64,000 bases of DNA. Origin: an uncultured Maribacter sp. (GTDB lineage Bacteria > Bacteroidota > Bacteroidia > Flavobacteriales > Flavobacteriaceae). The stretch lies in NCBI GenBank assembly GCA_947493885.1, contig CANLTE010000006.1, forward strand, positions 1 through 64,000, given 5' to 3'. The position numbers and the translations under genes were made by a program. Position 1 is the first letter of the stretch, and each line of letters opens with the position of its first letter. Shown here piece by piece: positions 24,670 through 33,722 of the stretch. The notes beneath the pieces are model-generated. The model had not been told where the DNA came from. It was given only the letters and a program-made list of their open reading frames with translations, and ran no database searches.

Positions 24670-25959
24670 ATGAAAAAAACTACTTCACTTCCACGTATCG
24701 TTTTAATATTACTTTTTCTAACGAGTAATTTAATATCTGGACAAACTGCTGAATTAGCTCCATATTTAACTAAAACTTCCCCAAAAGAAGTTGGAATGAT
24801 TTCAGACTCTCTTGACTTAATAAAAGAACATATTCAATGGGCTATTAACGGCGAATACATTGCCGGAGGTGTTGCTATTGTTTCAAAAGACAATCAAATA
24901 GTATATCAAAAAGCTGTTGGTTTTAGCGATAGAAAAAAAACAAAACCACTTAAAGTTGATGACATTTTTAGAATGGCTTCAATGACGAAAACCATTACTA
25001 CAATGGCAATAATGCAACTTTATGAGGATGGAAAATTAAAAGTAACCGACCCCGTCTCTATGTATATTCCTGAATTTGCAGATTCAAAAGTTGTAGAAAA
25101 ATTTGATGCAGAAACCAAAGAGTATACCTCAAAACCGGTAAAAAGCGAATTAACAATTCACCACCTACTCACTCACACGTCAGGAATTCCTTACTACTCG
25201 GGTCACCCAGTAGCTGGACCCATATATGCTCCACACGCAATAGTTGAAGGTTGGACTAAAAACCCTGTGGTACTCAAAGACAATATCGCTAAAATAGGTA
25301 GTGTTCCCCTAATGCACGAGCCCGGAACAAAATATACTTACGGACTTAGCACAGATATACTCGGCCGTATTGTTGAAGTGATTTCTAAAAAATCATTGGA
25401 CGATTATTTCAAGGAAAACATTTTCTCCCCTCTAGAAATGAATGACACTTATTTTTATCTTCCAGATAGTCATAAAAATAGACTGGTAGATTTATGGATT
25501 ACTGAAGGTTTAGACATTTCTGTTTTTCCAGATTGGGCAAGAGAAGATTTTCCCATTAATGGCGCTAAAACCTATTTTAGCGGTGGAGGCGGCTTAAGCT
25601 CAACTGCGATGGATTATTTAAAATTTGCAAACACTATACTAAACAAAGGCTCTAGTAACCAACGTAAACTCTTAGAAGAAAAAACGGTTGCCATGATGAT
25701 GCAAAACCAAATAGACACAGTAACAGGTCCTGATGGCGCAAAGTTTGGTTATGGAGGCTCCGTTTACATAAAAGACAGTAACAATGGTATTAAAGCAGGT
25801 AGATTTGGATGGGGAGGTTTTTTTCAAACCATTTACTGGGTAGACCCAGAAAGGAATATAGTTGCAATTTTGCTTACAAATGCAAGAAACACTCCAAAAT
25901 GGGGTGAATTATTCAACAGATTTGAAGAAATTGTCAATAACTCGGTTCTAGAAAACTAA
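24670..25959 (+). CDS. Serine hydrolase of the beta-lactamase / AmpC-type PBP family
   Basis: 429 residues from ATG 24670, with a signal peptide ending LISGQ; a TTG 54 bases upstream is in frame but sits upstream of the hairpin. Active-site SMTK has Ser104 and Lys107; the Tyr motif is YTYGLS near 222-227; the third motif is in FGWGG. LLTHTSGIPYY and PGTKYTYG are typical of class C-like esterases, DD-peptidases and EstB-type hydrolases. Substrate unknown: a true beta-lactamase role is not supported by context. The stop lies 3 bases from the convergent rsmG stop. Confidence 0.9.
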   Translation: MKKTTSLPRIVLILLFLTSNLISGQTAELAPYLTKTSPKEVGMISDSLDLIKEHIQWAINGEYIAGGVAIVSKDNQIVYQKAVGFSDRKKTKPLKVDDIFRMASMTKTITTMAIMQLYEDGKLKVTDPVSMYIPEFADSKVVEKFDAETKEYTSKPVKSELTIHHLLTHTSGIPYYSGHPVAGPIYAPHAIVEGWTKNPVVLKDNIAKIGSVPLMHEPGTKYTYGLSTDILGRIVEVISKKSLDDYFKENIFSPLEMNDTYFYLPDSHKNRLVDLWITEGLDISVFPDWAREDFPINGAKTYFSGGGGLSSTAMDYLKFANTILNKGSSNQRKLLEEKTVAMMMQNQIDTVTGPDGAKFGYGGSVYIKDSNNGIKAGRFGWGGFFQTIYWVDPERNIVAILLTNARNTPKWGELFNRFEEIVNNSVLEN

Positions 25960-25962
25960 AAA

Positions 25963-26601
25963 CTATTTGTGTTTTTGAGGCAAATAAACCACCTTTTTGG
26001 TTTCAAAAAAGTCTTCTTCATAAAAACTGATAAGGTCATATATTTGAGCTGTTTTATAATCTTTTAATTCCTCAGATAAGTCACCCCCTTTTAGATATAA
26101 AATTCCATTTTTTATATCGTGATGAGAATCTTTTTTAATTTTTCCTTTTACCCACCTAACAAAAGTTGGCATGGAGGCAACAGCCCTACTTACAATAAAA
26201 TCAAACTGAGTATCTATATCTTCTACTCTAGTATGAATGGCTTTTACATTGGCGATTTCCAGTCCGTCTACCACCTCTTGTACCACCTTTATTTTCTTCC
26301 CAATAGCATCGACCAAAGTAAATTTCACTTCTGGAAACAATATAGCTAATGGAATCCCAGGAAACCCTCCACCTGTTCCTACATCCAAAACCTCAGACCC
26401 TGATTTAAAACTATGAATCTTTGCAATTCCTAACGAATGAAGTACATGACGTAGATAAAGCTCATCAATATCCTTTCTTGAAACTACGTTAATTTTCATA
26501 TTCCAATCCTTGTACAAAAATTCCAATTTTTCAAATTGACTCTTTTGTTCCTCACTTACTTCAGGGAAATATTTTAAAATGATATTGGCGTCCATATTCA
26601 T
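25963..26601 (-). CDS. rsmG: 16S rRNA (guanine527-N7)-methyltransferase RsmG
   Basis: 212 residues (210 if the second ATG, 26595, is used). Modifies G527 in the 530 loop of 16S rRNA. Motifs: FLYKDWNMKINVVSRKDIDELYLRHVLHSL, VLDVGTGGGFPGIPLAI (SAM site), TLVDAIGKKIKV, and RAVASMPTFVRW. It lies alone on the minus strand between convergent and divergent neighbours. Its -7 box ends only about 10 bases before the ATG. Confidence 0.95.
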   Translation of the reverse strand: MNMDANIILKYFPEVSEEQKSQFEKLEFLYKDWNMKINVVSRKDIDELYLRHVLHSLGIAKIHSFKSGSEVLDVGTGGGFPGIPLAILFPEVKFTLVDAIGKKIKVVQEVVDGLEIANVKAIHTRVEDIDTQFDFIVSRAVASMPTFVRWVKGKIKKDSHHDIKNGILYLKGGDLSEELKDYKTAQIYDLISFYEEDFFETKKVVYLPQKHK

Positions 26602-26611
26602 AAAATTTGCA

Positions 26612-26619
26612 CAAAAATA
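26612..26619 (-). promoter_or_regulatory. TATTTTTG -7 box of rsmG (minus strand)
   Basis: The minus strand reads TATTTTTG, an exact TAnnTTTG match, 10 bases upstream of the first possible ATG. A start 5-7 bases downstream would give a leader of only a few bases. Confidence 0.55.
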
Positions 26620-26666
26620 AGGTTTTTAACACCATATAATTTTGTGATTTAGCAAAGTATTTTAAC

Positions 26667-26694
26667 TTGCTAATTAAGATTTAAAGTACCTTTA
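26667..26694 (+). promoter_or_regulatory. Promoter of the desaturase gene: TTG-N17-TACCTTTA
   Basis: TTG at 26667-26669 and TACCTTTA at 26687-26694 with 17 bases between, ideal spacing; the -7 box has one mismatch. The ATG is 15 bases downstream. Confidence 0.5.
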
Positions 26695-26709
26695 CAAAAA
26701 ATTTAAATT

Positions 26710-27813
26710 ATGAAAAAAGCAACTGTGCGCTTTTCCAGAAAAGACTCTACCGACTTTTTCAAAACCTTAAACAAAAGAGTTAACGCTTATTTTAAGGAGA
26801 ATAAAATAAAAAAAACAGGCGATTGGCGACTGCATTTAAAAACGGCAATTATGTTTGCCATTTTCTTTACTCCGTACTTTTTAATTCTGACTTTAGGTTT
26901 ACCCAACTGGGCTAACCTTTTGCTAACAGCTGTTATGGGCATAGGTATGGCTGGCGTTGGTATGAATGTAATGCATGATGGCAATCACGGTTCGTATTCC
27001 AATAAAAAATGGATTAACAAACTAATGGGAAGTAGCATTTACATTCTTGCAGGAAACGTTTATAACTGGCAAGTACAACATAATGTTCTTCATCATACTT
27101 ATACCAATATTCAAGGGCATGATGAGGATTTAGACGCTGGGAGAATTTTACGTTTCTCAAAACATACCAAATGGGAAAAATACCATAAATTTCAACATTA
27201 CTACTCTATATTTTTATATGGCCTTTTAACTTTTAACTGGGCCATCACTACAGATTTTCTTCAAATGTATCGTTACACCAAAAGAAAATTATCGTACGGA
27301 AAATTCCCTAACCCAATAGCAAACTGGAGTAAACTAGTAATATCAAAACTTATTTATGTTACAGTATGGATTGTTTTACCTGTATTGTTTTTAGATATAG
27401 CATGGTGGAAAATATTAATTGGTTTTTTTGTTATGCACTATGTTGCGGGTTTAATTTTAAGTGTTGTTTTCCAGTTAGCTCATGTCATTGATGAAGCAGA
27501 AACTCCACTACCAGATAATGAGGGTAACATAAAAAACACTTGGGCGATACACCAACTTTTTACAACAGTTAATTTTGGAAACAAAAGTAAAATTGTCAAC
27601 TGGTTCACTGGAGGATTAAACCACCAGGTAGAACACCATATTTTCCCCAATATCAGTCATGTTCATTACACAAAAATTGGAGAAATTGTTAAACAAACAG
27701 CAAAAGAATTTAATTTACCTTATAACGAGTATAAAACAACAAGAAAAGCCATAATTTCGCACTTTAAACATCTAAAAGAATTGGGTAAAAAACCCGCTTT
27801 ACAGTACTCGTAA
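26710..27813 (+). CDS. Membrane fatty acid (acyl-CoA/acyl-lipid) desaturase
   Basis: 367 residues with four or more membrane helices and the three histidine boxes of di-iron desaturases: HDGNH (89-93), HNVLHH (124-129) and HQVEHH (305-310). The QVEHH third box is typical of the linoleoyl-CoA/front-end desaturase group, but there is no N-terminal cytochrome b5 domain, as in bacterial members. It likely introduces a double bond into membrane fatty acids; the position cannot be told from sequence. The aminotransferase starts 11 bases after its stop. Confidence 0.93.
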   Translation: MKKATVRFSRKDSTDFFKTLNKRVNAYFKENKIKKTGDWRLHLKTAIMFAIFFTPYFLILTLGLPNWANLLLTAVMGIGMAGVGMNVMHDGNHGSYSNKKWINKLMGSSIYILAGNVYNWQVQHNVLHHTYTNIQGHDEDLDAGRILRFSKHTKWEKYHKFQHYYSIFLYGLLTFNWAITTDFLQMYRYTKRKLSYGKFPNPIANWSKLVISKLIYVTVWIVLPVLFLDIAWWKILIGFFVMHYVAGLILSVVFQLAHVIDEAETPLPDNEGNIKNTWAIHQLFTTVNFGNKSKIVNWFTGGLNHQVEHHIFPNISHVHYTKIGEIVKQTAKEFNLPYNEYKTTRKAIISHFKHLKELGKKPALQYS

Positions 27814-27824
27814 ATTACAATCAC

Positions 27825-29012
27825 ATGAGCAATCATTTATCGGAAAGAATTAACAACTTAGCTCCATCGGCTACGTTAGAGATGGCAGCAAAAGCTCGAG
27901 AATTAAGAGCAGAAGGAAAAGATATTATAGGACTTAGTCTTGGAGAGCCAGATTTTAACACTCCAGATTATATTAAAGAGGCAGCTATTAAGGCGGTGAA
28001 TGATGATTATAATTCGTACACCCCTGTAGATGGATATGCTGAGCTAAAAACCGCAATTATTACCAAATTTAAAAGAGACAATAACCTAAGTTACGGTCCT
28101 TCTCAAATAGTGGTATCAACAGGAGCAAAACAAGCTTTATACAACATTGCTCAAGCTTGTATAAACAAAGGAGACGAAGTTTTACTACCATGCCCTTACT
28201 GGGTTAGTTACAGTGACATTGTTAAGTTAGCTGATGGCGTTCCCGTAGAAATAGCCACTTCTATTGATACAGATTTTAAAATGACACCTGAGCAATTAGA
28301 GGCAGCTATAACTCCAAAAACCAAAATGCTATGGTATAGCTCGCCTTGTAACCCAAGCGGCTCTATTTACAGTAAGGAAGAGTTACGTGCTTTAGCTGAT
28401 GTTCTAAAAAAATACCCTCAAATTATTGTAGTAAGCGATGAAATTTACGAACACATAAACTATGGTGTTACAGCTCATGCATCTATGGCTGAGTTTGATG
28501 ATATGTATGAACGCACAGTAACCGTTAATGGTGTCGCAAAAGCTTTTGCAATGACTGGGTGGAGAATTGGATATATTGGTGCTCCAGAATATATTGCTCG
28601 TGCTTGTAACAAACTGCAAGGACAAGTAACAAGTGGAGCAAACTGTATTGCACAAAGAGCAGTTATAACTGCTTTAGAAGAACCAGTAAGTCGTATTCAA
28701 TATATGGTTGACAAGTTTAGCGAGCGAAGAGTTTTGATACTAGACTTGCTAAATAATATTGATGGTTTTAAATGTAATGAACCAGAGGGTGCTTTTTACG
28801 TTTATCCTGATGTATCCGCTTATTTTGGAAAAACATTAAATAACATTAAAATTAATAATGCATCAGATTTTTCAATGTACCTATTGGAGCAAGCCAACGT
28901 AGCAACAGTTACTGGTGATGCTTTTGGTAATGGAAATTGCATTAGAATATCTTACGCAGCTTCTGAAAAAGAAATTATTGAAGCCGTTTCAAGAATTAAG
29001 GCTGTTTTATAA
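27825..29012 (+). CDS. Pyridoxal-phosphate aminotransferase, aspartate aminotransferase type
   Basis: 395 residues, fold type I class I aminotransferase of the Ib (bacterial AspC/prephenate) subgroup. Features: SLGEPDFNTPDYIKEAA, STGAKQALYN, PCPYWVSYSD, SSPCNPSG, SDEIYE, the PLP lysine Lys239 in GVAKAFAMTGWRIGY, and a C-terminal RISYAASEKEI with the substrate arginine. Probably makes aspartate from oxaloacetate and glutamate. A convergent terminator follows. Confidence 0.94.
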   Translation: MSNHLSERINNLAPSATLEMAAKARELRAEGKDIIGLSLGEPDFNTPDYIKEAAIKAVNDDYNSYTPVDGYAELKTAIITKFKRDNNLSYGPSQIVVSTGAKQALYNIAQACINKGDEVLLPCPYWVSYSDIVKLADGVPVEIATSIDTDFKMTPEQLEAAITPKTKMLWYSSPCNPSGSIYSKEELRALADVLKKYPQIIVVSDEIYEHINYGVTAHASMAEFDDMYERTVTVNGVAKAFAMTGWRIGYIGAPEYIARACNKLQGQVTSGANCIAQRAVITALEEPVSRIQYMVDKFSERRVLILDLLNNIDGFKCNEPEGAFYVYPDVSAYFGKTLNNIKINNASDFSMYLLEQANVATVTGDAFGNGNCIRISYAASEKEIIEAVSRIKAVL

Positions 29013-29031
29013 AAAACTGCTTAACAATATA

Positions 29032-29069
29032 TTAAAAAATAAAGGCCGCAAATTGCGGTCTTTATTTTT
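29032..29069. terminator. Bidirectional terminator between aminotransferase and trkH
   Basis: AAAGGCCGCAA and TTGCGGTCTTT pair around 29041-29063. An A-rich tract precedes (29032-29040) and a T-rich tract follows, giving T runs on both strands. It fits the convergent genes. The first bases of the trkH 3' end overlap it. Confidence 0.85.
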
Positions 29070-30558
29070 ATGTTTTCTTCCAAAAATACGGAGTCAATAT
29101 TATTAAAACAGTAAACAGCTCTAGCCTACCCGCAAGCATTAAAAACCCACACCACCATTTACCTAAGGCAGGCAAACCATTAAAATTACTTACAGGGTTA
29201 AGACTCCCTAAGGCTGGCCCAACATTACCTAGGGAAGATGCTGCTCCTCCAATTGCAGATTCAAAATCCAATCCTAAAAAGCCTAACACCAAAGAACCAA
29301 TAATAAACAACAACATATACAAAACAAAAAATCCTATAATATTATAAACAATATGTTCTTTTACCGTTTTGTTATTATACCTTACAGGTATTATTGCGTT
29401 AATATGCAATGTTCTTTTAAATTCTAAAAGCCCGTTTTTAATAATTAAAAGGTGCCTCATAACCTTAATACCTCCCGCTGTAGAACCTGCAGAACCACCA
29501 AGAAACATCATTCCAAAGAAAAATACAGTCAAAAAAGGAGTCCAGCTAGTAAAATCAGCCGAAACAAAACCTGTTGTTGTAATAACTGCAACTACCTGAA
29601 ATAGTGAATGCCTAAATGCACTTTCGCCTTCTCCAAATACCATTGGATGATAATCTGTGACGGGAACGTTTGCTTTAAAATAAATTACTAATGCAGCTAA
29701 AAGCGTAAAAACTAAGACAAAACCTGTATAATATTTAAACTCTTCATCTTTTATAACTTTACTAACCTTCCCTTTAAAAGCAAAATAACTCAGTACAAAA
29801 TTGCTCCCTGCTAAAAACATAAAAAAGATTACAATATACTGTATTAAGGGTTGGTTATTCCAATACGCTAGACTAGCGTTTTTTGTGGAAAAACCTCCAG
29901 TGGAGAGGGTAGCCATGGAGTGATTTACAGCATCGAAAAAAGACATTCCTGCCAACTTTAACAATAAAGTTTCAGCCACCGTGTAACCAAAATATATTAA
30001 CCACAAACGTTTAGCAGTGTCGGTTATCCTTGGATGAAGTTTATCTGCACTTGGACCAGGGGCTTCAGCTGCAAACAACTGCATACCTCCTATTCCTAAT
30101 AAGGGAAGAATTGCAATAGCTAACACTATAATACCCATTCCTCCTATCCAGTGAGTAAGACTTCTCCAAAAAAGAATCCCTTCAGGCAACACCTCAATAT
30201 CATCTAAAATTGAAGCCCCGGTTGTGGTATAGCCAGAAATTGTTTCAAAAAAAGCATTTGTTACGTCAGGAATTGCTCCTGAAAACAAATAAGGCAGCAT
30301 TCCAGACAAAGACATTACAATCCAACCAAAAGTAACAATAAGGTAACCTTCTTTTCGCTTAACCTCTTTTTTATGTCCACGAGTATAAAACATTGCAAGC
30401 ACGCCGACAAACATTGTGGTAATAGATGCTAACGTAATATCCATGGTAGCACCATCTTCATATATTCCACTAACCACTGCAGCAAGAAGCATAAATCCAC
30501 CATTGCAAAGCAACAGCAGCCCCATTAGATGCATTATTATTTTTGCATTTAACCTCAT
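29068..30558 (-). CDS. trkH: TrkH/KtrB family potassium uptake channel subunit
   Basis: 496 residues with ten or more membrane helices and four selectivity-filter repeats: [23 protein letters not shown] and the last around [40 protein letters not shown] is a TrkH hallmark. It is the K+-conducting subunit; TrkA, encoded immediately upstream with no gap, gates it by nucleotide binding. Confidence 0.95.
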   Translation of the reverse strand: [496 protein letters not shown]

Positions 30559-31908
30559 TTATCTAAATAGTCGTTCTATTTTTGGGATAACACTTGGCAA
30601 ACAGCAAACCACAACTCTATCACCAGCTTTAATCTCAAAACCACCTAACGCGATGATACCTTTTCCATCTCGCACCACACCACCTATAGTTGCAGACTTA
30701 GGAAAATCTATTTCTCTTATAACAGCACCCGTAATACGTGATTCTGGTTTTACAATAAACTCTAAAATTTCTGCATTTAAATTATTTAAACGCATCATAT
30801 CTACCACCTCACCTTTTCGAATATGTCTAAAAATATTGTTTGCCGCCAGAAGTTTTTTATTTATCAAAGTATCAATTCCAATGGAATGAGACAACTGAAA
30901 ATAATCCATATTCTCCACAAGTGCTATAGTTTTTTTTATGTTCTTATTTTTAGCAACAAGGCACGACATGATATTGGTCTCTGAATTACCAGTAACAGAA
31001 ATAAAAGCATCCATGGATTCTAAGTTTTCTTCCTCCAATAATTCTACATTTCTACCATCTCCATTTATAATCAATGCATTTGGTAAATCGTCCGCTAACT
31101 CAAAAGCTTTATCTTTATTTTTTTCGATAAGCTTTACATTAAAGTTGCTAGCACATAAATCTCGAGCAGTTTTTGAACCTACTTTACTACCTCCAAGAAT
31201 CATCACATTTTTTATTTCAGCTTTTCGCTTTCCACTAAGTTTATAGAGCTCATCTACACCTTCTTTTGTGGTAATAAAATATACTTGATCACCTTCTTTA
31301 AAAACGGTATCTCCTCTCGGAATTAATGTAAATTGAGTTCCCCGACGCTGCATTGCAATAGGCATAAAATGAAGCTCAGGAAAAATAATTGCCGCCTCCT
31401 TTACCATTTTACCAATAAATGGAGCCGTTTTAGGCAGAGAAACCCCTATCATGATTAACTCTCCTTCTTCAAACTCATGGGTATCGTTAAAAGCAGATTT
31501 ATTAAGTAACAACTGTATTTCCGTTGCTGCTAATTCTTCTGGCGAAATAAGCTCATCTATCCCAAGCTCAGAAAACCTAACGGTATCTTTATTATCAATA
31601 AACTCGGTATTAGATATTCTTGCAATAGTTCTTTTACAGCCTAACTGCTTTGCCAACATGCAAAGGGTAATGTTTGTGGCCTCAGAAGATGTTACACTTA
31701 TTACAAGATCACTTTTTTCAACCTGAGCTTCATTTAAAATAGAAATGGACATAGCATCTCCTCTTAAAACACGAATATCTAAATGACTATCTGCATAGGC
31801 AAGACTTTCTTTATGTGTATCAATTAAAGTTATGTCTTGAGCTTCATAAGACAACAATTTAGCCAAATGAAATCCTACCTCACCTGCACCAGCTATTATA
31901 ATCTTCAT
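30559..31908 (-). CDS. trkA: Trk potassium transporter regulatory subunit TrkA
   Basis: 449 residues: two tandem RCK units, each an NAD(H)-binding Rossmann domain plus a TrkA-C domain. N-terminal IIAGAGEVGFHLAKLL and the internal MILGGSKVGSKTARDL are the two nucleotide motifs, and the C-terminal domains end in FEIKAGDRVVV. It regulates K+ flux through TrkH at the cytoplasmic face. Its stop touches the trkH start, so the two are translated from one message. Confidence 0.96.
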   Translation of the reverse strand: MKIIIAGAGEVGFHLAKLLSYEAQDITLIDTHKESLAYADSHLDIRVLRGDAMSISILNEAQVEKSDLVISVTSSEATNITLCMLAKQLGCKRTIARISNTEFIDNKDTVRFSELGIDELISPEELAATEIQLLLNKSAFNDTHEFEEGELIMIGVSLPKTAPFIGKMVKEAAIIFPELHFMPIAMQRRGTQFTLIPRGDTVFKEGDQVYFITTKEGVDELYKLSGKRKAEIKNVMILGGSKVGSKTARDLCASNFNVKLIEKNKDKAFELADDLPNALIINGDGRNVELLEEENLESMDAFISVTGNSETNIMSCLVAKNKNIKKTIALVENMDYFQLSHSIGIDTLINKKLLAANNIFRHIRKGEVVDMMRLNNLNAEILEFIVKPESRITGAVIREIDFPKSATIGGVVRDGKGIIALGGFEIKAGDRVVVCCLPSVIPKIERLFR

Positions 31909-32230
31909 TTAATTTTAAATATTGTTTTCATCTGTTAATATCATCAATCTTATAAATTGCTCAGATGCGATTCGTCAAGAATCATATAAGTTGGTATCAA
32001 TGCAATTGTTTTGCTCATCTTGTAGGTAAGAACAAACTTCAATTCTTATTTGAGAAATATCCACTAGAATATTTTAACCTTCAAACGTTAATTTCAAATC
32101 AAAGTTTGCCAATAATTATATGCAAAACTACATAATTTTATTGGTTACACTTATGTTTGAACTATTAAAGAACAAATCTTTACCTACTTTATTGTGCAAA
32201 TTAAAGTCATATAAGCTAAATGCTAAATTG
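31909..32230. other. Intergenic region between divergent trkA and menG
   Basis: About 320 bases without a gene between divergent starts. AT-rich; no ORF of note, no tRNA and no strong hairpin. TAGTTTTG on the minus strand (32130-32123) matches TAnnTTTG and could serve trkA, although it lies about 215 bases from its ATG. The menG box sits at the right edge. Confidence 0.5.
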
Positions 32231-32238
32231 TATCTTTG
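32231..32238 (+). promoter_or_regulatory. TATCTTTG -7 box of menG/ubiE
   Basis: An exact TAnnTTTG match 15 bases before ATG 32254. It overlaps the in-frame TTG at 32236, so that codon is not the start. Confidence 0.65.
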
Positions 32239-32253
32239 GCAAAAAATATCAAA

Positions 32254-32982
32254 ATGGCCAATAAGGTAACCCCTTACAAAAACTCTTCACTTGGAAAAAA
32301 GGAACAGGTAACTCAAATGTTTGACACCATATCAGGCGATTACGATGGTTTAAACAGAGTTATTTCTTTTGGAATTGACATAAAATGGAGAAAAAAGGTA
32401 GTTGCTCTTCTAAAGGAAAAAGCTCCAAAGAACATACTTGATATCGCTACGGGAACTGGAGATTTAGCAATTAATATGACAGAAACTGGCGCATCAAAAA
32501 TAATTGGCTTAGATATTTCACCAGGAATGCTAGAAGTTGGCAAAAAAAAGGTTCAAGAAAAAAAATTAAACAATACCATTGAAATGGTTGTTGGTGATAG
32601 CGAAAACTTGCCTTTTGACAGTAACTCTTTTAGTGCTGTTACAGTTGCTTTTGGTGTTCGTAATTTTGAAACTTTAGATAAAGGACTTTCAGAAATACTG
32701 CGCGTTTTAAAGCCTGGGGGAACTTTCATAGTATTAGAAACCTCGGTTCCCACTAAATTTCCTTTTAAACAGGGATACTATTTTTACACAAAATATATAC
32801 TACCAACTATTGGAAAACTTTTTTCTAAAGACCGCTCGGCTTATAGGTATTTAAGCGAATCTGCCTCGGTTTTTCCTCATGGTGAAAACTTCAACAATAT
32901 TTTACGCAAAATTGGGTTTATAGATGTAGAGAATAAACCTCAAACGTTTGGGGTAGCTTCTATATATGTTGCTACAAAGTAA
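32254..32982 (+). CDS. menG: Demethylmenaquinone methyltransferase (MenG/UbiE)
   Basis: 242 residues from ATG 32254 (MANKVTPYKNSSLGKKEQV). Adds the ring methyl group in the last step of menaquinone synthesis. Motifs: MFDTISGDYDGLNRVISFGIDIKWRKK, the SAM site ILDIATGTGDLA, VVGDSENLPF, AFGVRNF and VLKPGGTFIVLE. Bacteroidota use menaquinone, so MenG activity is preferred over ubiquinone synthesis. The PorT-like gene follows after 4 bases. Confidence 0.95.
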   Translation: MANKVTPYKNSSLGKKEQVTQMFDTISGDYDGLNRVISFGIDIKWRKKVVALLKEKAPKNILDIATGTGDLAINMTETGASKIIGLDISPGMLEVGKKKVQEKKLNNTIEMVVGDSENLPFDSNSFSAVTVAFGVRNFETLDKGLSEILRVLKPGGTFIVLETSVPTKFPFKQGYYFYTKYILPTIGKLFSKDRSAYRYLSESASVFPHGENFNNILRKIGFIDVENKPQTFGVASIYVATK

Positions 32983-32986
32983 ATTC

Positions 32987-33715
32987 ATGAAGAACATTTT
33001 ATTTTTATTTGCAGGGTTTCTTTTATTATCTACAACCACAAAGGCTCAGTTTAATGAAAAGCCTATTCTAAATTTAGAAACTTACGATGAACCTTTGCTT
33101 AATTGGGGCTATTTCTTAGGTTTTAATCAATACGACTTTAAATTTGACTATAAAAACGATTTAACCACTAGTGATGATAGACTAGATGATGTTCAAGTAT
33201 TAAAATCTCTTGGATTTAATGTTGGATTAATAGGAGAAATGCGAATTAATGAGTTTCTTGATTTACGCTTAGAGCCTGGTCTACACTACAATGTCCGAAT
33301 TTTAAGATTCACAAAATTCCCTGATGGAGAAAGAGCTCTTTCCAACACAAAAAGAGAAGTAAGCTCTACCTACATTAATTTTCCGCTTCTATTAAAGATT
33401 AGTACACGACGTATTGGTAACTGGAAACCTTTTTTAATTGGAGGGGCATCAATATCGATGAATTTGGGCAGTAATGAAAAAAGTCCTGACGACAATCTTG
33501 CTGGAACTTTTCGTATGAAAAAAACGGGATATAACTATGAACTTGGTTTTGGTATTGATTTTTACCTAGAATACTTTAAGTTTTCTCCATCTATTAGGGG
33601 TGTTTTTGGAATCAACGATGAATTAGTTAGGGATAATGACCCCAACAGCCCTTGGACTGGAAATATAGATGCTATGCGCACAAGGGGCTTATTCGTGAAT
33701 TTTACTTTTGAATAG
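32987..33715 (+). CDS. porT: PorT-family outer-membrane beta-barrel protein (T9SS-associated)
   Basis: 242 residues from ATG 32987, which begins a good signal peptide (MKNILFLFAGFLLLSTTTKAQ); an upstream ATG (32966) overlaps menG and would spoil it. The mature part is an eight-strand type barrel: GYFLGFNQYDFKF, LGFNVGLIGEMRINEFLDLRLEPGL, STYINFPLLLK and a terminal GLFVNFTFE ending in Phe-x. PorT is required for T9SS in Porphyromonas, and flavobacterial porT homologues sit next to ubiE, as here. The family is broad, so PorT proper is likely but not certain. Confidence 0.8.
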   Translation: MKNILFLFAGFLLLSTTTKAQFNEKPILNLETYDEPLLNWGYFLGFNQYDFKFDYKNDLTTSDDRLDDVQVLKSLGFNVGLIGEMRINEFLDLRLEPGLHYNVRILRFTKFPDGERALSNTKREVSSTYINFPLLLKISTRRIGNWKPFLIGGASISMNLGSNEKSPDDNLAGTFRMKKTGYNYELGFGIDFYLEYFKFSPSIRGVFGINDELVRDNDPNSPWTGNIDAMRTRGLFVNFTFE

Positions 33716-33722
33716 TGTTTTT

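Noticed and set aside
24670-25959. Serine hydrolase considered as a resistance beta-lactamase
   Set aside because: Motifs fit the wider AmpC-like hydrolase family, but there is no ampR-type regulator and the Tyr motif is not the usual YxN of class C enzymes.
30416-30889. 157-codon plus-strand ORF opposite trkH/trkA
   Set aside because: It is antisense to two well-supported genes and spans their junction; the product resembles no protein family.
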